DNA of 53,979 bases from Acidimicrobiia bacterium (GTDB lineage: Bacteria > Actinomycetota > Acidimicrobiia > UBA2766). Below are positions 23,731 through 31,814 of the stretch, in pieces. The stretch's first letter is position 1. Each line of letters opens with the position of its first letter. The position numbers and the translations under genes are program-made. The notes below the pieces were generated by a model that did not search any database, was not told the origin of the DNA, and saw only the letters and a list, made by a program, of their open reading frames with translations. Location of the stretch: positions 1 to 53,979 of the forward strand of contig JADZDR010000040.1 in assembly GCA_020850945.1 (NCBI GenBank), written 5' to 3'.

Positions 23731-24719
23731 CCTGCTCCCATCTGTGCCGCGGCCCGGATCAACTCGGGCAGGATCTCGAGGCAGTCGCCGACGATCCCGT
23801 AGCGGGCATGGCGGAAGATCGCGGCGTCGGCGTCCGTGTTGACCGCGACGATCGTCTTCGCCGCTGCACAGCCTGCCATGTGCTGGGTCGCACCGGACAC
23901 GCCGACGGCGAGGTAGAGCGCCGGCCGTGTGATCTTGCCCGTGAGGCCGACCTGACGGGAAGAGTCGATCCAGCCCTCGTCGACGAGGGGGCGGGATGCC
24001 GCCGCCATGCCGCCCAGCGCCTCGGCGAGCGTCTCGACGAGCTTGAAGTTCTCGGGGCTGCCGAGCCCGCGGCCGCCGGCGACGACGATCTCGGCGTCCT
24101 CGAGGCGCGGACCCTCGGTGCGGGCAGGCTCGAGCACCTCGATGCGCTCTTCGACAGCCGAGAGGTCGAGGGCCACACTGCGCGTCTCGGGTGGAGCCGC
24201 CGACCCGCCGGCCGGTTCGGCGACGACGGCATTGGCCATGAGAGCGACGACGCACGGGCGGGAGGGATCGGGGGCGTACACGACGTTCGTGTCGCCGCCG
24301 TAGGCGGCCGAGATCACGTGGAGGCCGCCCGTCTCCGCCACGTCGATGCCGAGACCGTTCATGACGGCCGTGGCGCCGATACGGGCAGCGATGCGGGGGG
24401 CGATGCGGCGCGAGTCGAAGTCCTGGTTGAAGATGAGGAGCCGGGGCTGTGTCTCGGCGGCGTATTGGGCCACGGCCTCGACCCGCGCGTCCGGGCCCGC
24501 CGTGTCGAGCTTGGCGTCCTCGGCATGATCGACGGCCACGACGGCATGGCGGCGGGCGATCGCGTCGAGCTCCACCGGCGCCGAGCCGAGCACGAGCCAG
24601 CGCAACTCGCCGCCGCGGGCCTCGCCCACGCGTCGGCCGAGAGTGAGGGCTGCCTCGGTCTCGTCCTGCCCCGCCTGTGACGTCCCGCCGAACGTACAGA
24701 CGACTACGGGTTCGGTCAT
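23727..24719 (-). CDS. etfA: Electron transfer flavoprotein alpha subunit
   Basis: The 330-aa subunit has the C-terminal FAD domain signature GGRGLGSPENFKLVETLA, then VGLTGKITRPALYLAVGVSGATQHMAG and NTDADAAIFRHARYG, all typical of ETF alpha. With EtfB it accepts electrons from acyl-CoA dehydrogenases, such as the one at 13.6 kb. It begins 9 nt after etfB and overlaps the DUF35 gene. Its placement with a thiolase pair suggests a dedicated ETF for this pathway, though it may also be the general one. Confidence 0.95.
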   Translation of the reverse strand: MTEPVVVCTFGGTSQAGQDETEAALTLGRRVGEARGGELRWLVLGSAPVELDAIARRHAVVAVDHAEDAKLDTAGPDARVEAVAQYAAETQPRLLIFNQDFDSRRIAPRIAARIGATAVMNGLGIDVAETGGLHVISAAYGGDTNVVYAPDPSRPCVVALMANAVVAEPAGGSAAPPETRSVALDLSAVEERIEVLEPARTEGPRLEDAEIVVAGGRGLGSPENFKLVETLAEALGGMAAASRPLVDEGWIDSSRQVGLTGKITRPALYLAVGVSGATQHMAGCAAAKTIVAVNTDADAAIFRHARYGIVGDCLEILPELIRAAAQMGAG

Positions 24720-24728
24720 GCTCGCTCC

Positions 24729-25550
24729 CTACTTCTGCTGGAGGACGCGGTCTTCGACGAGACGCGCGACGAGGCGGTCGGCGATGTCGGCGGGCGTGTC
24801 CCCGGTGATGAACTCACAGTCGCCCTTCACCGTCGGAACGGTCTGGCGCACCGTCCCGACCCGGATCTCGAGGTCCGCGCCGGACAGGCCCAGCTCGTCG
24901 GCCGTCACGACCTCGGGTTCGACACGGCGCGCCGACATCCGCATGGGCATCGTCGGGTAGCGGGGCTCGCCGAGCTCACTGCTGACGGTCACGACTGCCG
25001 GGCAGGCGACGCGGACGATCTCGTCTCCGTCGGGCGTCACGCGGGTCACCCGCAGGGACTGCGGGTCCGAGGTGTCCTCGGCCGTGACGCTGCGCGCTAT
25101 GTCGACGAGGGGCACGCCGAGGGACTCGGCGACGAACGCGGGTACCACGCCTTGATCGTCGTCGGATGCCTGGCGGCCGCAGAGCACGAGGTCGGCCCCA
25201 CCGCTCGAGCGCACGTAGGCACTGAGGAGAGCCGAGACCGCGTGGCAATCCGGGTCGGGTGCGGGAGGCGGGATCGCCACGACCGTGTCGGCCCCGAGTG
25301 CGACGGCATGGCGGAGGATCGTCGTGGCGTCTTCACCGATGGAAACGACGGTGATCGTGCACTCCACCCCGGCCTCACGGATCCGCAGGGCCGCCTCGAT
25401 CGCCTGCTCGTCGTAGGCGTTCATGAGGGTCGGGATCGTCGTCTGGGTCAGTGTCTTGCCGTCGTCACCGATCACGAGGCTGCCGGCGAGCGCGTACGCG
25501 CCCACCGCATCCGGATCGAGGACTTCCTTGACGCACACGACGATTCGCAT
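24729..25550 (-). CDS. etfB: Electron transfer flavoprotein beta subunit
   Basis: The 273-aa protein begins MRIVVCVKEVLDPDAVG. It contains NAYDEQAIEAALRIRE, DLVLCGRQASDDDQGVVPAFVAE (AMP-binding region) and a C-terminal MPMRMSARR segment, all characteristic of ETF beta. GGAGAG lies 8 nt before the ATG. It is the first gene of its unit, facing a divergent promoter with paired palindromic motifs shared with the SDR gene at 25678. Confidence 0.95.
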   Translation of the reverse strand: MRIVVCVKEVLDPDAVGAYALAGSLVIGDDGKTLTQTTIPTLMNAYDEQAIEAALRIREAGVECTITVVSIGEDATTILRHAVALGADTVVAIPPPAPDPDCHAVSALLSAYVRSSGGADLVLCGRQASDDDQGVVPAFVAESLGVPLVDIARSVTAEDTSDPQSLRVTRVTPDGDEIVRVACPAVVTVSSELGEPRYPTMPMRMSARRVEPEVVTADELGLSGADLEIRVGTVRQTVPTVKGDCEFITGDTPADIADRLVARLVEDRVLQQK

Positions 25551-25589
25551 GAGGTCGCTCTCCGTGCTCGGCACATCGACTCGAAGCAA

Positions 25590-25630
25590 CTACTCACCAA
25601 CTGGTAGTAGTCTATCACCATATGGCTAGT
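25590..25630. promoter_or_regulatory. Paired operator motifs between etfB and the SDR gene
   Basis: Two copies of one motif lie 21 nt apart (two helical turns). The first is CACCAACTGGTAGT (25595-25608), within the palindrome CTACT-c-ACCA-AC-TGGT-AGTAG (25590-25610). The second is CACCATATGGCTAGT (25616-25630), with CCATATGG at its centre. The second copy and TACCAAGTGGTTAGT before the LLM gene (15655-15669) both fit YACCAnnTGGYTAGT. The position suits control of both divergent genes by a TetR-type repressor. Confidence 0.6.
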
Positions 25631-25677
25631 CTGGGCCGAGCCGGGATTTCCACCCGGACAGCGACCGAGGAGGCATG

Positions 25678-26628
25678 ATGCTGCTCGAGGGCAAGACCGC
25701 CATCGTGACAGGTGCAGGGCGGGGACTGGGCCGTGCCCACGCCATGGCGCTCGCCGCCGAAGGGGCACGTGTCGTGGTGAACGACCTGGGTACAGACGTG
25801 CACGGAGGCGGAACCGGCAACATCGCCGAAGAGGTCGTCGCCGAGATCAAGGCAGCCGGTGGCGAGGCTGTCGCAAACCTCGGCTCCTGCGCCGACTTCG
25901 ACGAGGCAGCCGCGCTCGTCCGCCAGGCGATCGACACCTACGGGGGGCTCGACATCCTCGTGAACAACGCCGGCAACCTGCGCGACCGCACGATCTTCAA
26001 CATGACCGAGGAGGAGTGGGACGCCGTCATCCACGTCCACCTGAAGGGCCACTTCGCACCCACCCGCCACGCCTGCGCCTACTGGCGGGAGGAGGCCAAG
26101 GCGGGGCGTGCCCGACCGGGCCGCATCATCTCGACGACCTCCCAGACGGGGCTCTTCGGCAACCCGGGGCAGGCGAACTACGCCGCCGCGAAGGGAGGCA
26201 TCGCGGCCATGACGCAGGTCATCGCGATGGAGATGGCGCGCTACGGCGTCACGGCCAACGCGATCGCGCCCGCCGCCCGCACACGCATGAGCGAGAGCCT
26301 GATCGGGCCCGCACCCGAGGGCTTCGATCCGATGGCAGCCGAGAACGTGAGCCCCATGGTCGTGTGGCTCGCGTCCGACGACGCCGCCTGGGTCACAGGT
26401 CAGGTGTTCCACATGATGGGAGGCCGCTGCGACCGCCTCGAGGGCTGGCGCATCGTGAACACGCGTACGCGCACAGGCCGGCTCTGGGAGGCGGCCGAGC
26501 TCGCCGACACCGTGCGCGCCCTCTACGGGGTGTACCCGGGAGGCATCGCCGGCGCCTTGGGCGCCGAGGAAGCCGTCGCAGCAACCGGAATCGGCCAGGC
26601 TCGCCTGGCACGCACATCCACGACGTGA
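25678..26628 (+). CDS. Short-chain dehydrogenase (17-beta-HSD4/MaoC-type (3R)-hydroxyacyl-CoA dehydrogenase-like)
   Basis: The 316-aa SDR has TGAGRGLG (11-18), VVVNDLGTD with the Asp that favours NAD, NNAG (96-99), Ser155 and Tyr168/Lys172 in NYAAAKGG. The RAHAMALAAEGARVVVNDLG opening and the C-terminal extension of about 70 residues are typical of the peroxisomal-multifunctional-enzyme-type SDRs that oxidise 3-hydroxyacyl-CoAs. I chose the second of two adjacent ATGs (25678) because AGGAGG is only 1 nt from the first. It is divergent from etfB, and the nitronate monooxygenase gene follows 18 nt later. Confidence 0.9.
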   Translation: MLLEGKTAIVTGAGRGLGRAHAMALAAEGARVVVNDLGTDVHGGGTGNIAEEVVAEIKAAGGEAVANLGSCADFDEAAALVRQAIDTYGGLDILVNNAGNLRDRTIFNMTEEEWDAVIHVHLKGHFAPTRHACAYWREEAKAGRARPGRIISTTSQTGLFGNPGQANYAAAKGGIAAMTQVIAMEMARYGVTANAIAPAARTRMSESLIGPAPEGFDPMAAENVSPMVVWLASDDAAWVTGQVFHMMGGRCDRLEGWRIVNTRTRTGRLWEAAELADTVRALYGVYPGGIAGALGAEEAVAATGIGQARLARTSTT

Positions 26629-26646
26629 CAGACAGGAGCCTTTGCC

Positions 26647-27747
26647 ATGGTCAAGGACCCACTGCGAACCAAACTGTGTGACCTCCTCGGGATCGACTAC
26701 CCGGTCATCGCCTTCACACACTGCAAGGACGTCGCCGTCGCCGTGATCAACGGGGGCGGCTTCGCCGTGCTCGGCGAGGCCATGCACACCCCCGACGACA
26801 TCGCGGCCGACATCGCGTGGATCCGCGAGCGCGTGGAGGGCCGAAAGTTCGGCATCGACCTCGTCCTCCCCGCGTCCGTGCCGCCGTCGGGCTCGGTCGA
26901 CGACCTCGAGGCCCAGATCCCCGAGACACAACGCGCGTTCGCCCGTCAGATCAAGGAGAAGTACGACGTACCGGACCCGAAGGGCTCGGTCGACCTCCAC
27001 ACGTGGGGTGGGCTCAACCAGGAGCTCGCCCGCGCCCAGCTCGACGTCCTCCTCGACGAGCGCGTGCCCGTCATCGCGTCCGGCCTCGGGAGCCCGGTGT
27101 TCATCCTCGACGCCGCCCACGAGAGGGACATGCTCGTCTTCGGCCTCGTCGGCAAGGCCCGCCAGGCCAAGCGCCAGCTCGAGGCGGGTGTCGACGCCAT
27201 CATCGCCCAGGGCTACGACGCGGCCGGGCACACAGGCGACGTCGGCACGTTCTCGATCGTGCCCGAGGTCGCCGCCATGGCCGGGGACACGCCGGTGGTC
27301 GCGGCGGGCGGCGTCACGACGGGACGGCACCTCGCCGCCGCCCTCTGCCTCGGCGCGTCGGGTGTGTGGTCGGGAACGCAGTGGCTCGTGTCCCGTGAGT
27401 CCGACGTCGACATGATCATCAAGGAGCGCCTCCTCGCCGCCACGGTGGAGGACACCTCCTACAGCAAGTCGATCTCGGGCATGACGATGCGCGTCCTCAA
27501 GTGCCCCTGGACCGAGGAGTGGGCGCAGCCCGAGGCGCCGGACATCCTGCCCGCCCCCTACCAGATGCTCCTGTCCGCCGACTACATCCAGGGCGCGAAC
27601 GACAACCGCCGCGAGGACCTCATGACCGAGGCCGCAGGCCAGGGTGTCGGACTCGTCACGTCGATGAAGCCCGCCCGCCAGATCCTCTTCGACATGGTCG
27701 AAGAGGCACTCGACACGTTCGAGGGAGTGGTCGGCGACCTCGCCTAG
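26647..27747 (+). CDS. Nitronate monooxygenase-family FMN protein
   Basis: The 366-aa TIM-barrel protein belongs to the 2-nitropropane dioxygenase group. The FMN/active-site segment QGYDAAGHTGDVGTF includes the catalytic-type His195. VVAAGGVTTGRHLAAALCLGASGVWSGT forms the phosphate-binding loop and strand. It has an insert and C-terminal tail (SADYIQGANDNRRED) longer than the classical enzyme. AGGAG lies 9 nt upstream. It is coexpressed with the SDR. Many actinobacterial homologues sit in lipid or steroid catabolic clusters without known nitronate substrates, so a different oxidation may be catalysed. Confidence 0.88.
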   Translation: MVKDPLRTKLCDLLGIDYPVIAFTHCKDVAVAVINGGGFAVLGEAMHTPDDIAADIAWIRERVEGRKFGIDLVLPASVPPSGSVDDLEAQIPETQRAFARQIKEKYDVPDPKGSVDLHTWGGLNQELARAQLDVLLDERVPVIASGLGSPVFILDAAHERDMLVFGLVGKARQAKRQLEAGVDAIIAQGYDAAGHTGDVGTFSIVPEVAAMAGDTPVVAAGGVTTGRHLAAALCLGASGVWSGTQWLVSRESDVDMIIKERLLAATVEDTSYSKSISGMTMRVLKCPWTEEWAQPEAPDILPAPYQMLLSADYIQGANDNRREDLMTEAAGQGVGLVTSMKPARQILFDMVEEALDTFEGVVGDLA

Positions 27748-27770
27748 GGGTCTGTCCGGAGGGACATTCG

Positions 27771-28031
27771 ATGGCGCAGGCACGTCACGGATTCGACGAG
27801 TCGCTCGCCGGGCGGCGAGCCGAGTGTGACGGCGGACATGCCGTGCCCGGTTCGCACTTCGCAGGCCGCGAGGACTTCGCCGGGACCCTCACGGGGGAGT
27901 TCGTGGATCACGGTGATCCGCCGTGGCGTTGGTACCTGCTCGCCGACCTCACCCTCAAACCCGACGGGTACACGGATGACTCCGTCTGGTGCGAGTCCGG
28001 AAACCTCTTCGTACAAGAACTGGGTACCTGA
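27771..28031 (+). CDS. Small hypothetical protein ending in palindrome-encoded ELGT
   Basis: An 86-aa product with GGAGGG upstream of the ATG, 23 nt after the nitronate monooxygenase gene. It contains an aromatic core (GDPPWRWYLLADLTLKPDGY) and two cysteines but no recognisable domain. The last codons (from Gln-Glu-Leu-Gly-Thr) and the TGA lie inside the left half of the 54-bp palindrome. The natural C-terminus may therefore have been replaced when the palindrome inserted. The coding call is moderate. Confidence 0.5.
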   Translation: MAQARHGFDESLAGRRAECDGGHAVPGSHFAGREDFAGTLTGEFVDHGDPPWRWYLLADLTLKPDGYTDDSVWCESGNLFVQELGT

Positions 28032-28067
28032 GCGGCGATATATCGCCGCTCAGGTACCCAGTTCTTG
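28014..28067. repeat. 54-bp perfect palindrome, bidirectional terminator-like element
   Basis: Two 27-bp arms meet at TATA with no loop (CAAGAACTGGG...CGATA and its exact complement). It lies between convergent genes: it contains the stop of the small plus-strand gene and begins 6 nt after the stop of the minus-strand dipeptidase gene. The first 39 nt of its inner part recur exactly at 53941-53979. Either strand would fold into the same very stable hairpin. It may be an intrinsic terminator, a REP-like repeat or a protein-binding palindrome. Confidence 0.9.
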
Positions 28068-28072
28068 CGGAG

Positions 28073-29146
28073 TCAGGGACGGATCGTCTCCATCACGCGC
28101 AGGGCGTTGCCGCCGAGGACCTTGCGGATGCGGTCCTCGGCCCAACCCGCGTCGAGCATCTTCTGTGTGAGGACGGGTAGGTCGAGGCAAGTCGGCATGT
28201 CGCGGGGTGTGATGATGAAGCCGTCCCAGTCCGTGCCGAGACTGGCGTGATCCTCGCCCGCGACGTCGATGATGTGGGTGAGGTGGGCGAGGAGTAGATC
28301 AGCGGCCGGACCGCCCCAGTACGGTGCGCCGAGGAACTGACACGCGAAGATCACCCCGATCGTGCCGCCGGTGCGGGCGATCGCGAGGATCTGGTCGTCG
28401 TCGATGTTGCGCCAGTGCAGGGTGACCGCGTCCACCCCCGTGTGCGTGTCGATGAGGGGGAGGGACGCGTCGTGGACCTCGACCGCGTCCCAGAACGCCT
28501 CGGGGTGGATGTGGGCGAGGTCGACGAGGATGCGGGCGGAATCGCACGCCTCGACGTACCGCCGGCCGAGGTCGGTGAGACCGGCCGAACCCCGGTGCAG
28601 CGGGTCGGGCGCCGAGGTCTTGCCGAGCGACGACGTGCTCAGGTGCACGAGCGTGATGCGACAGACCGAGTCGTCGGGGATACGGGTCACGGCGTCGACG
28701 TCGTGGTCGAGCGCGTTGCCTCCCTGGATGGCGATCCAGGCGGCGTGCCGTCCCGCGTCCCGCGCCTTGCGATGCTCGGTCGCGGTCCGCACGTGCTCGA
28801 GGTTCGGGTGGGCTTCGATCATGCCGCGCAGGCGGGCGAGATTGCGATGGAACGTGCGCTCGCGGCCGGCCGCGCTGCGCAACGGGTTGGTCGCGATCGA
28901 CCAGTGGGCGGCGTCGACCCCCGCCTCGAGAAGGCGCGGCACGTCCGTCTGCCCGCCGTAGCGGGCGTCGAACACGCCCGTGCCGTGGCGCCGCACCGGA
29001 TCCCACCCCGGCAGGAGTCGCGGCCACAGGAACGTCTCGAGGTGGAGGTCGAACACCTCGGCGTCGTGCGTGAGCGCGACCGCCTCGCTGCTCACGCCGA
29101 GGCGGTCGGCCTCGGCTGCGTGGTCCACACCTGCATCGGACATCAT
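28073..29146 (-). CDS. Membrane dipeptidase (peptidase M19) family protein
   Basis: The 357-aa amidohydrolase-fold protein resembles renal dipeptidases. Visible segments are FDLHLETF (where the family usually has HxD), IQGGNALD, LVHLSTSSLGKTSAPD, DLAHIHPEAFWDA, IDTHTGVDAVTLHWRNIDDDQI and GTDWDG. Several metal-ligand positions are unusual (HLE for HxD, DTHT for SHS-type), so the substrate or metal set may differ. No signal peptide is seen. GAGGAGG lies 6 nt before the ATG. It is the last gene of a minus-strand run with the hydrolase and flavin reductase, and ends next to the 54-bp palindrome. Confidence 0.82.
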   Translation of the reverse strand: MMSDAGVDHAAEADRLGVSSEAVALTHDAEVFDLHLETFLWPRLLPGWDPVRRHGTGVFDARYGGQTDVPRLLEAGVDAAHWSIATNPLRSAAGRERTFHRNLARLRGMIEAHPNLEHVRTATEHRKARDAGRHAAWIAIQGGNALDHDVDAVTRIPDDSVCRITLVHLSTSSLGKTSAPDPLHRGSAGLTDLGRRYVEACDSARILVDLAHIHPEAFWDAVEVHDASLPLIDTHTGVDAVTLHWRNIDDDQILAIARTGGTIGVIFACQFLGAPYWGGPAADLLLAHLTHIIDVAGEDHASLGTDWDGFIITPRDMPTCLDLPVLTQKMLDAGWAEDRIRKVLGGNALRVMETIRP

Positions 29147-29195
29147 GCGTCGCCTCCTCGTGCTGTGTCACCGCCCCGCGCGGCACGGCGGGACC

Positions 29196-30023
29196 TCACC
29201 ATCTCACCCGGTCGAGGAAGCCCCCCACCGCCTCCCGCCACCTCTCCGGATCCTCGAACTGACCGGAGTGGGCGGCCTCGGGAAGCCAGACCAGCTCGGC
29301 ACCCGGAACCGCCTCGGCGAGCCGCCGCGACGCGCGTCGCATGCCCGTGTCGTGCTCCCCGCAGATCACGAGCGTGGGCGCGTCGACGTGGGCGAGCAGG
29401 TCATGGCGGTCACGCTGCGTCCGCATCTCGGCGAGCAGCGACGCGTAGGCGGCCGGATCCGTGGCGAGGAGCTTGGCATCGCACCAGTCCTCGTAGCCGG
29501 GACGGTCGACGGTGATCTCGGGATCGCCGAGGCCGAGGAGCTCGGCGTCGTCGTTCGCGGCCACGGCCTTCTGCGCCGCGAGCAGGGCCTGCATGCCGTG
29601 TTCCACCGCGATCTTGCAAGCCATGTCGGCCAGGTTCGCGTGGTGCTCGTCGAGGATCAGCGGCCCACCCACCGTGTCCATGAGGACCAGTGCCGTCGCC
29701 CGGGCGGGATCGCGGAGAGCGAGCTCCTGCACGACCATGCCTCCCATCGAGTGCCCGAGGAGGACAGCCGGGCCCACGTCGAGGGCATCGAGGAGGACGG
29801 CGAGGTCGTCTCGCAACAGGTCGAGTGAATACCGGTCGGTTCGGCCGGACCGGCCGTGGCCCCGGTGGTCGTACGTCACGACACGCCACGACTCGGCCAA
29901 CCAGTCGACATGGTCCATCCAGTCCTCGTGTGTCCCCGTGAACCCGTGCACGAGCACGAGAGGCGGGCCCGAACCCCGCACGTCGACGAATAGCTCCGTG
30001 TCACCTGTGCTGACGTTTCCCAT
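29196..30023 (-). CDS. Alpha/beta hydrolase
   Basis: The 275-aa product has the oxyanion segment LVHGFTGTHEDW, the nucleophile elbow GHSMGG and the late VICGEHDTG strand before the C-terminal LPEAAHSGQ histidine. It fits meta-cleavage-product-hydrolase/esterase-like proteins (about 270 aa). The start MGNVSTGD follows GGGGGAGACC. Just upstream lie three decamer repeats. It is downstream of a flavin reductase gene, an arrangement seen in aromatic and steroid ring degradation, but the substrate is unknown. Confidence 0.88.
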   Translation of the reverse strand: MGNVSTGDTELFVDVRGSGPPLVLVHGFTGTHEDWMDHVDWLAESWRVVTYDHRGHGRSGRTDRYSLDLLRDDLAVLLDALDVGPAVLLGHSMGGMVVQELALRDPARATALVLMDTVGGPLILDEHHANLADMACKIAVEHGMQALLAAQKAVAANDDAELLGLGDPEITVDRPGYEDWCDAKLLATDPAAYASLLAEMRTQRDRHDLLAHVDAPTLVICGEHDTGMRRASRRLAEAVPGAELVWLPEAAHSGQFEDPERWREAVGGFLDRVRW

Positions 30024-30030
30024 GGTCTCC

Positions 30031-30060
30031 CCCGGTCTTCTCCGGTCTTCCCCGGTATTC
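30031..30060. repeat. Three tandem decamers between flavin reductase and hydrolase genes
   Basis: Three near-identical 10-mers run head to tail: CCCGGTCTTC (30031-30040), TCCGGTCTTC (30041-30050) and CCCGGTATTC (30051-30060). On the coding strand this is GAAGACCGGR repeated just before the hydrolase ribosome site. It may be slippage, or may space the two genes in the transcript. Confidence 0.6.
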
Positions 30061-30070
30061 CCCGTCCTCG

Positions 30071-30550
30071 TCACCCGGCGGCGGGCGACATCCTGCGATA
30101 GCCACCGGCGAAGAAGAGAAGCGGGTCTCCGCCGTTTCGCGCGCACGCGACGACCTCGCCGATGACTATGTCGTGGTCGCCGCCGTCGACCACACGATCG
30201 ACCCGGCACACGACGTGACCGAGCCCACCTGCGAGGACCGGTACATCCATCTCACCCGCATACCACTCGACCCCCCCGAAGTCGGAGGCGCGCTGCGCGA
30301 ACCGGTTCGAGAGGTCCTCCTGGTCGGCAGTGAGGATGTTGACGCAGAACCAGCCGCTCTCCTTCACGGCGAGCCCGGTCTCGGAGCCGTCCATGAAGCA
30401 GACGAGGAGGAGCGTCGGGTCGAGGGACACCGACGCCACCGCGTTCGCCGTCATCCCGTAGGGCTCGCCTGCATGCAGGGCGGTCACGACCGTGACACCG
30501 GTCGCGAAGTGGCCGATCACCTTGCGGTAGTCGAGGGGGTCGACTGGCAT
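30071..30550 (-). CDS. Flavin reductase-like domain protein
   Basis: The 159-aa protein starts DYRKVIGHFATGVTVVTA and has GMTANAVASVSLDPTLLLVCF and a GWFCVNIL segment, then a DHDIVIGEV strand. This is the split-barrel flavin reductase fold used by two-component monooxygenases (HpaC/HsaB type). It would supply reduced FMN/FAD to a partner oxygenase. No obvious oxygenase gene adjoins it, although the LLM and nitronate monooxygenase proteins are possible flavin users. GGAGAGGAAG directly precedes the ATG. Confidence 0.9.
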   Translation of the reverse strand: MPVDPLDYRKVIGHFATGVTVVTALHAGEPYGMTANAVASVSLDPTLLLVCFMDGSETGLAVKESGWFCVNILTADQEDLSNRFAQRASDFGGVEWYAGEMDVPVLAGGLGHVVCRVDRVVDGGDHDIVIGEVVACARNGGDPLLFFAGGYRRMSPAAG

Positions 30551-30659
30551 CTTCCTCTCCTGCAGGACGTCTCACCGTGCCCACAGATCATGCCCTCGGC
30601 CGGGGTAGGTCTGCGAGTCGGCGCTCCCGGAAGGAATCGGAGACATGCGGACGCGCACC

Positions 30660-30665
30660 TAGCAT
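30660..30665 (+). promoter_or_regulatory. -10 element for a leaderless transcript
   Basis: TAGCAT matches the actinobacterial TAnnnT -10 pattern and ends 6 nt before the GTG at 30672, which has no ribosome site. The transcript therefore probably begins at or next to the start codon. The same arrangement (TAGCTT, 6 nt, GTG) occurs at 53206-53220. Confidence 0.5.
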
Positions 30666-30671
30666 GACCGC

Positions 30672-31814
30672 GTGCACATCGACTTCAATGCGTCGCCCGG
30701 CTGCAGCATCGGCGTCGAATGGGAGCTGGAACTGGTCGACCGCTCCACGCGCGAGCTCGCCTCCGCCGCCACGGACATCCTCACCGAGCTGGGTGGCGGC
30801 AACCCCAACACTCCCGAGAAGGCCAAGCACGAGCTGTTCGAGTGCACGGTCGAGGTGATCACGGGCATCTGCGAGACCGTGTCCGAAGTGCGCCAGGACC
30901 TCGGCAAGACGATCGAGGAAGTCGACGCCGTCGCCGCCCCGCGCGGCCTCGGCCTCATGTGCTCGGGTACACACCCGTTCTCGCACTGGGCGGATCAGGC
31001 CGTGAGCCCCGATCCCCGGTTTCACAAGCTGCTCGGCGAGATGCAGTGGCCCGTGCGCCGACTCCTCATCTTCGGTGTCCACGTGCACGTCGGTGTGCGA
31101 TCGCCCGAGAAGGTCATCATGATCGCCAATGCCCTCACCTCCTTCCTCCCCCACTTCCTCGCCGTCTCGGCCTCCAGTCCCTTCTGGGCAGGCCACGACA
31201 CGGGCCTCGCCTCGGTGCGTTCCAAGCTCTTCGAGTCGCTCCCCACGGCCGGGCTGCCCTACCAGTTGAGCGGCTGGGACGAGTTCGAGCAGTTCATGGA
31301 CACCCTCATCACGTCGAAGGCGATAAGTTCGGTGCGCGAGGTGTGGTGGGACATCCGGCCCCACCCCGACTTCGGCACCGTCGAGCTACGCATGTGCGAC
31401 GGCATCCCCACGATGACCGAGCTCTGCGCCGTGACGGCGATGGCACAGAGCCTCGTCGACTGGCTCGATCGGCTCATCGACCGCGGCTACAAGCTGCCGT
31501 CGCAGCGAAGCTGGACCGTCAAGGAGAACAAGTGGCGCGCAGCCCGCCACGGCCTCGACGCCGAGATCATCGTGGACGAGCACGGCACCATGCGCCGCGC
31601 CCGCATGGCCGTGCTCGAGCTCGTCGAAGAGCTGTCACCTGTGGCACGCCGCCTCGGCTGCCACGAGGAGCTCTCGCACCTCGTCCGCATCGCCGAGGAG
31701 GGGGCCTCGTACGCCCGTCAGCGCGACCTGCTCTCGGCAGGCGCCACGTTCCCCGAGATCGTGGACGCCCTGATGTCGGAGATGCGCAACGACTCCCCCG
31801 TAAGCGCCACATGA
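30672..31814 (+). CDS. Glutamate-cysteine ligase GCS2 family (YbdK/EgtA-like) carboxylate-amine ligase
   Basis: The 380-aa ATP-grasp-like ligase contains GVEWELELVD near the N-terminus, GTHPFSHW, the HVHVGV metal/substrate segment and GTVELRMCDGIP, all typical of the GCS2/YbdK family. It probably couples glutamate with an amine or cysteine, as in ergothioneine or thiol synthesis. The downstream M20 amidohydrolase overlaps by 4 nt, which suggests a paired ligase/amidase function on the same kind of amide. The start GTG appears leaderless. Confidence 0.87.
   Translation: MHIDFNASPGCSIGVEWELELVDRSTRELASAATDILTELGGGNPNTPEKAKHELFECTVEVITGICETVSEVRQDLGKTIEEVDAVAAPRGLGLMCSGTHPFSHWADQAVSPDPRFHKLLGEMQWPVRRLLIFGVHVHVGVRSPEKVIMIANALTSFLPHFLAVSASSPFWAGHDTGLASVRSKLFESLPTAGLPYQLSGWDEFEQFMDTLITSKAISSVREVWWDIRPHPDFGTVELRMCDGIPTMTELCAVTAMAQSLVDWLDRLIDRGYKLPSQRSWTVKENKWRAARHGLDAEIIVDEHGTMRRARMAVLELVEELSPVARRLGCHEELSHLVRIAEEGASYARQRDLLSAGATFPEIVDALMSEMRNDSPVSAT

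Noticed and set aside
30719-31810. Upstream extension of the M20 amidohydrolase frame (763 codons in total)
   Set aside because: The extension runs out of frame through the GCS2 ligase gene and encodes Arg/Pro-rich sequence; the real start is the ATG at 31811 overlapping the ligase stop.
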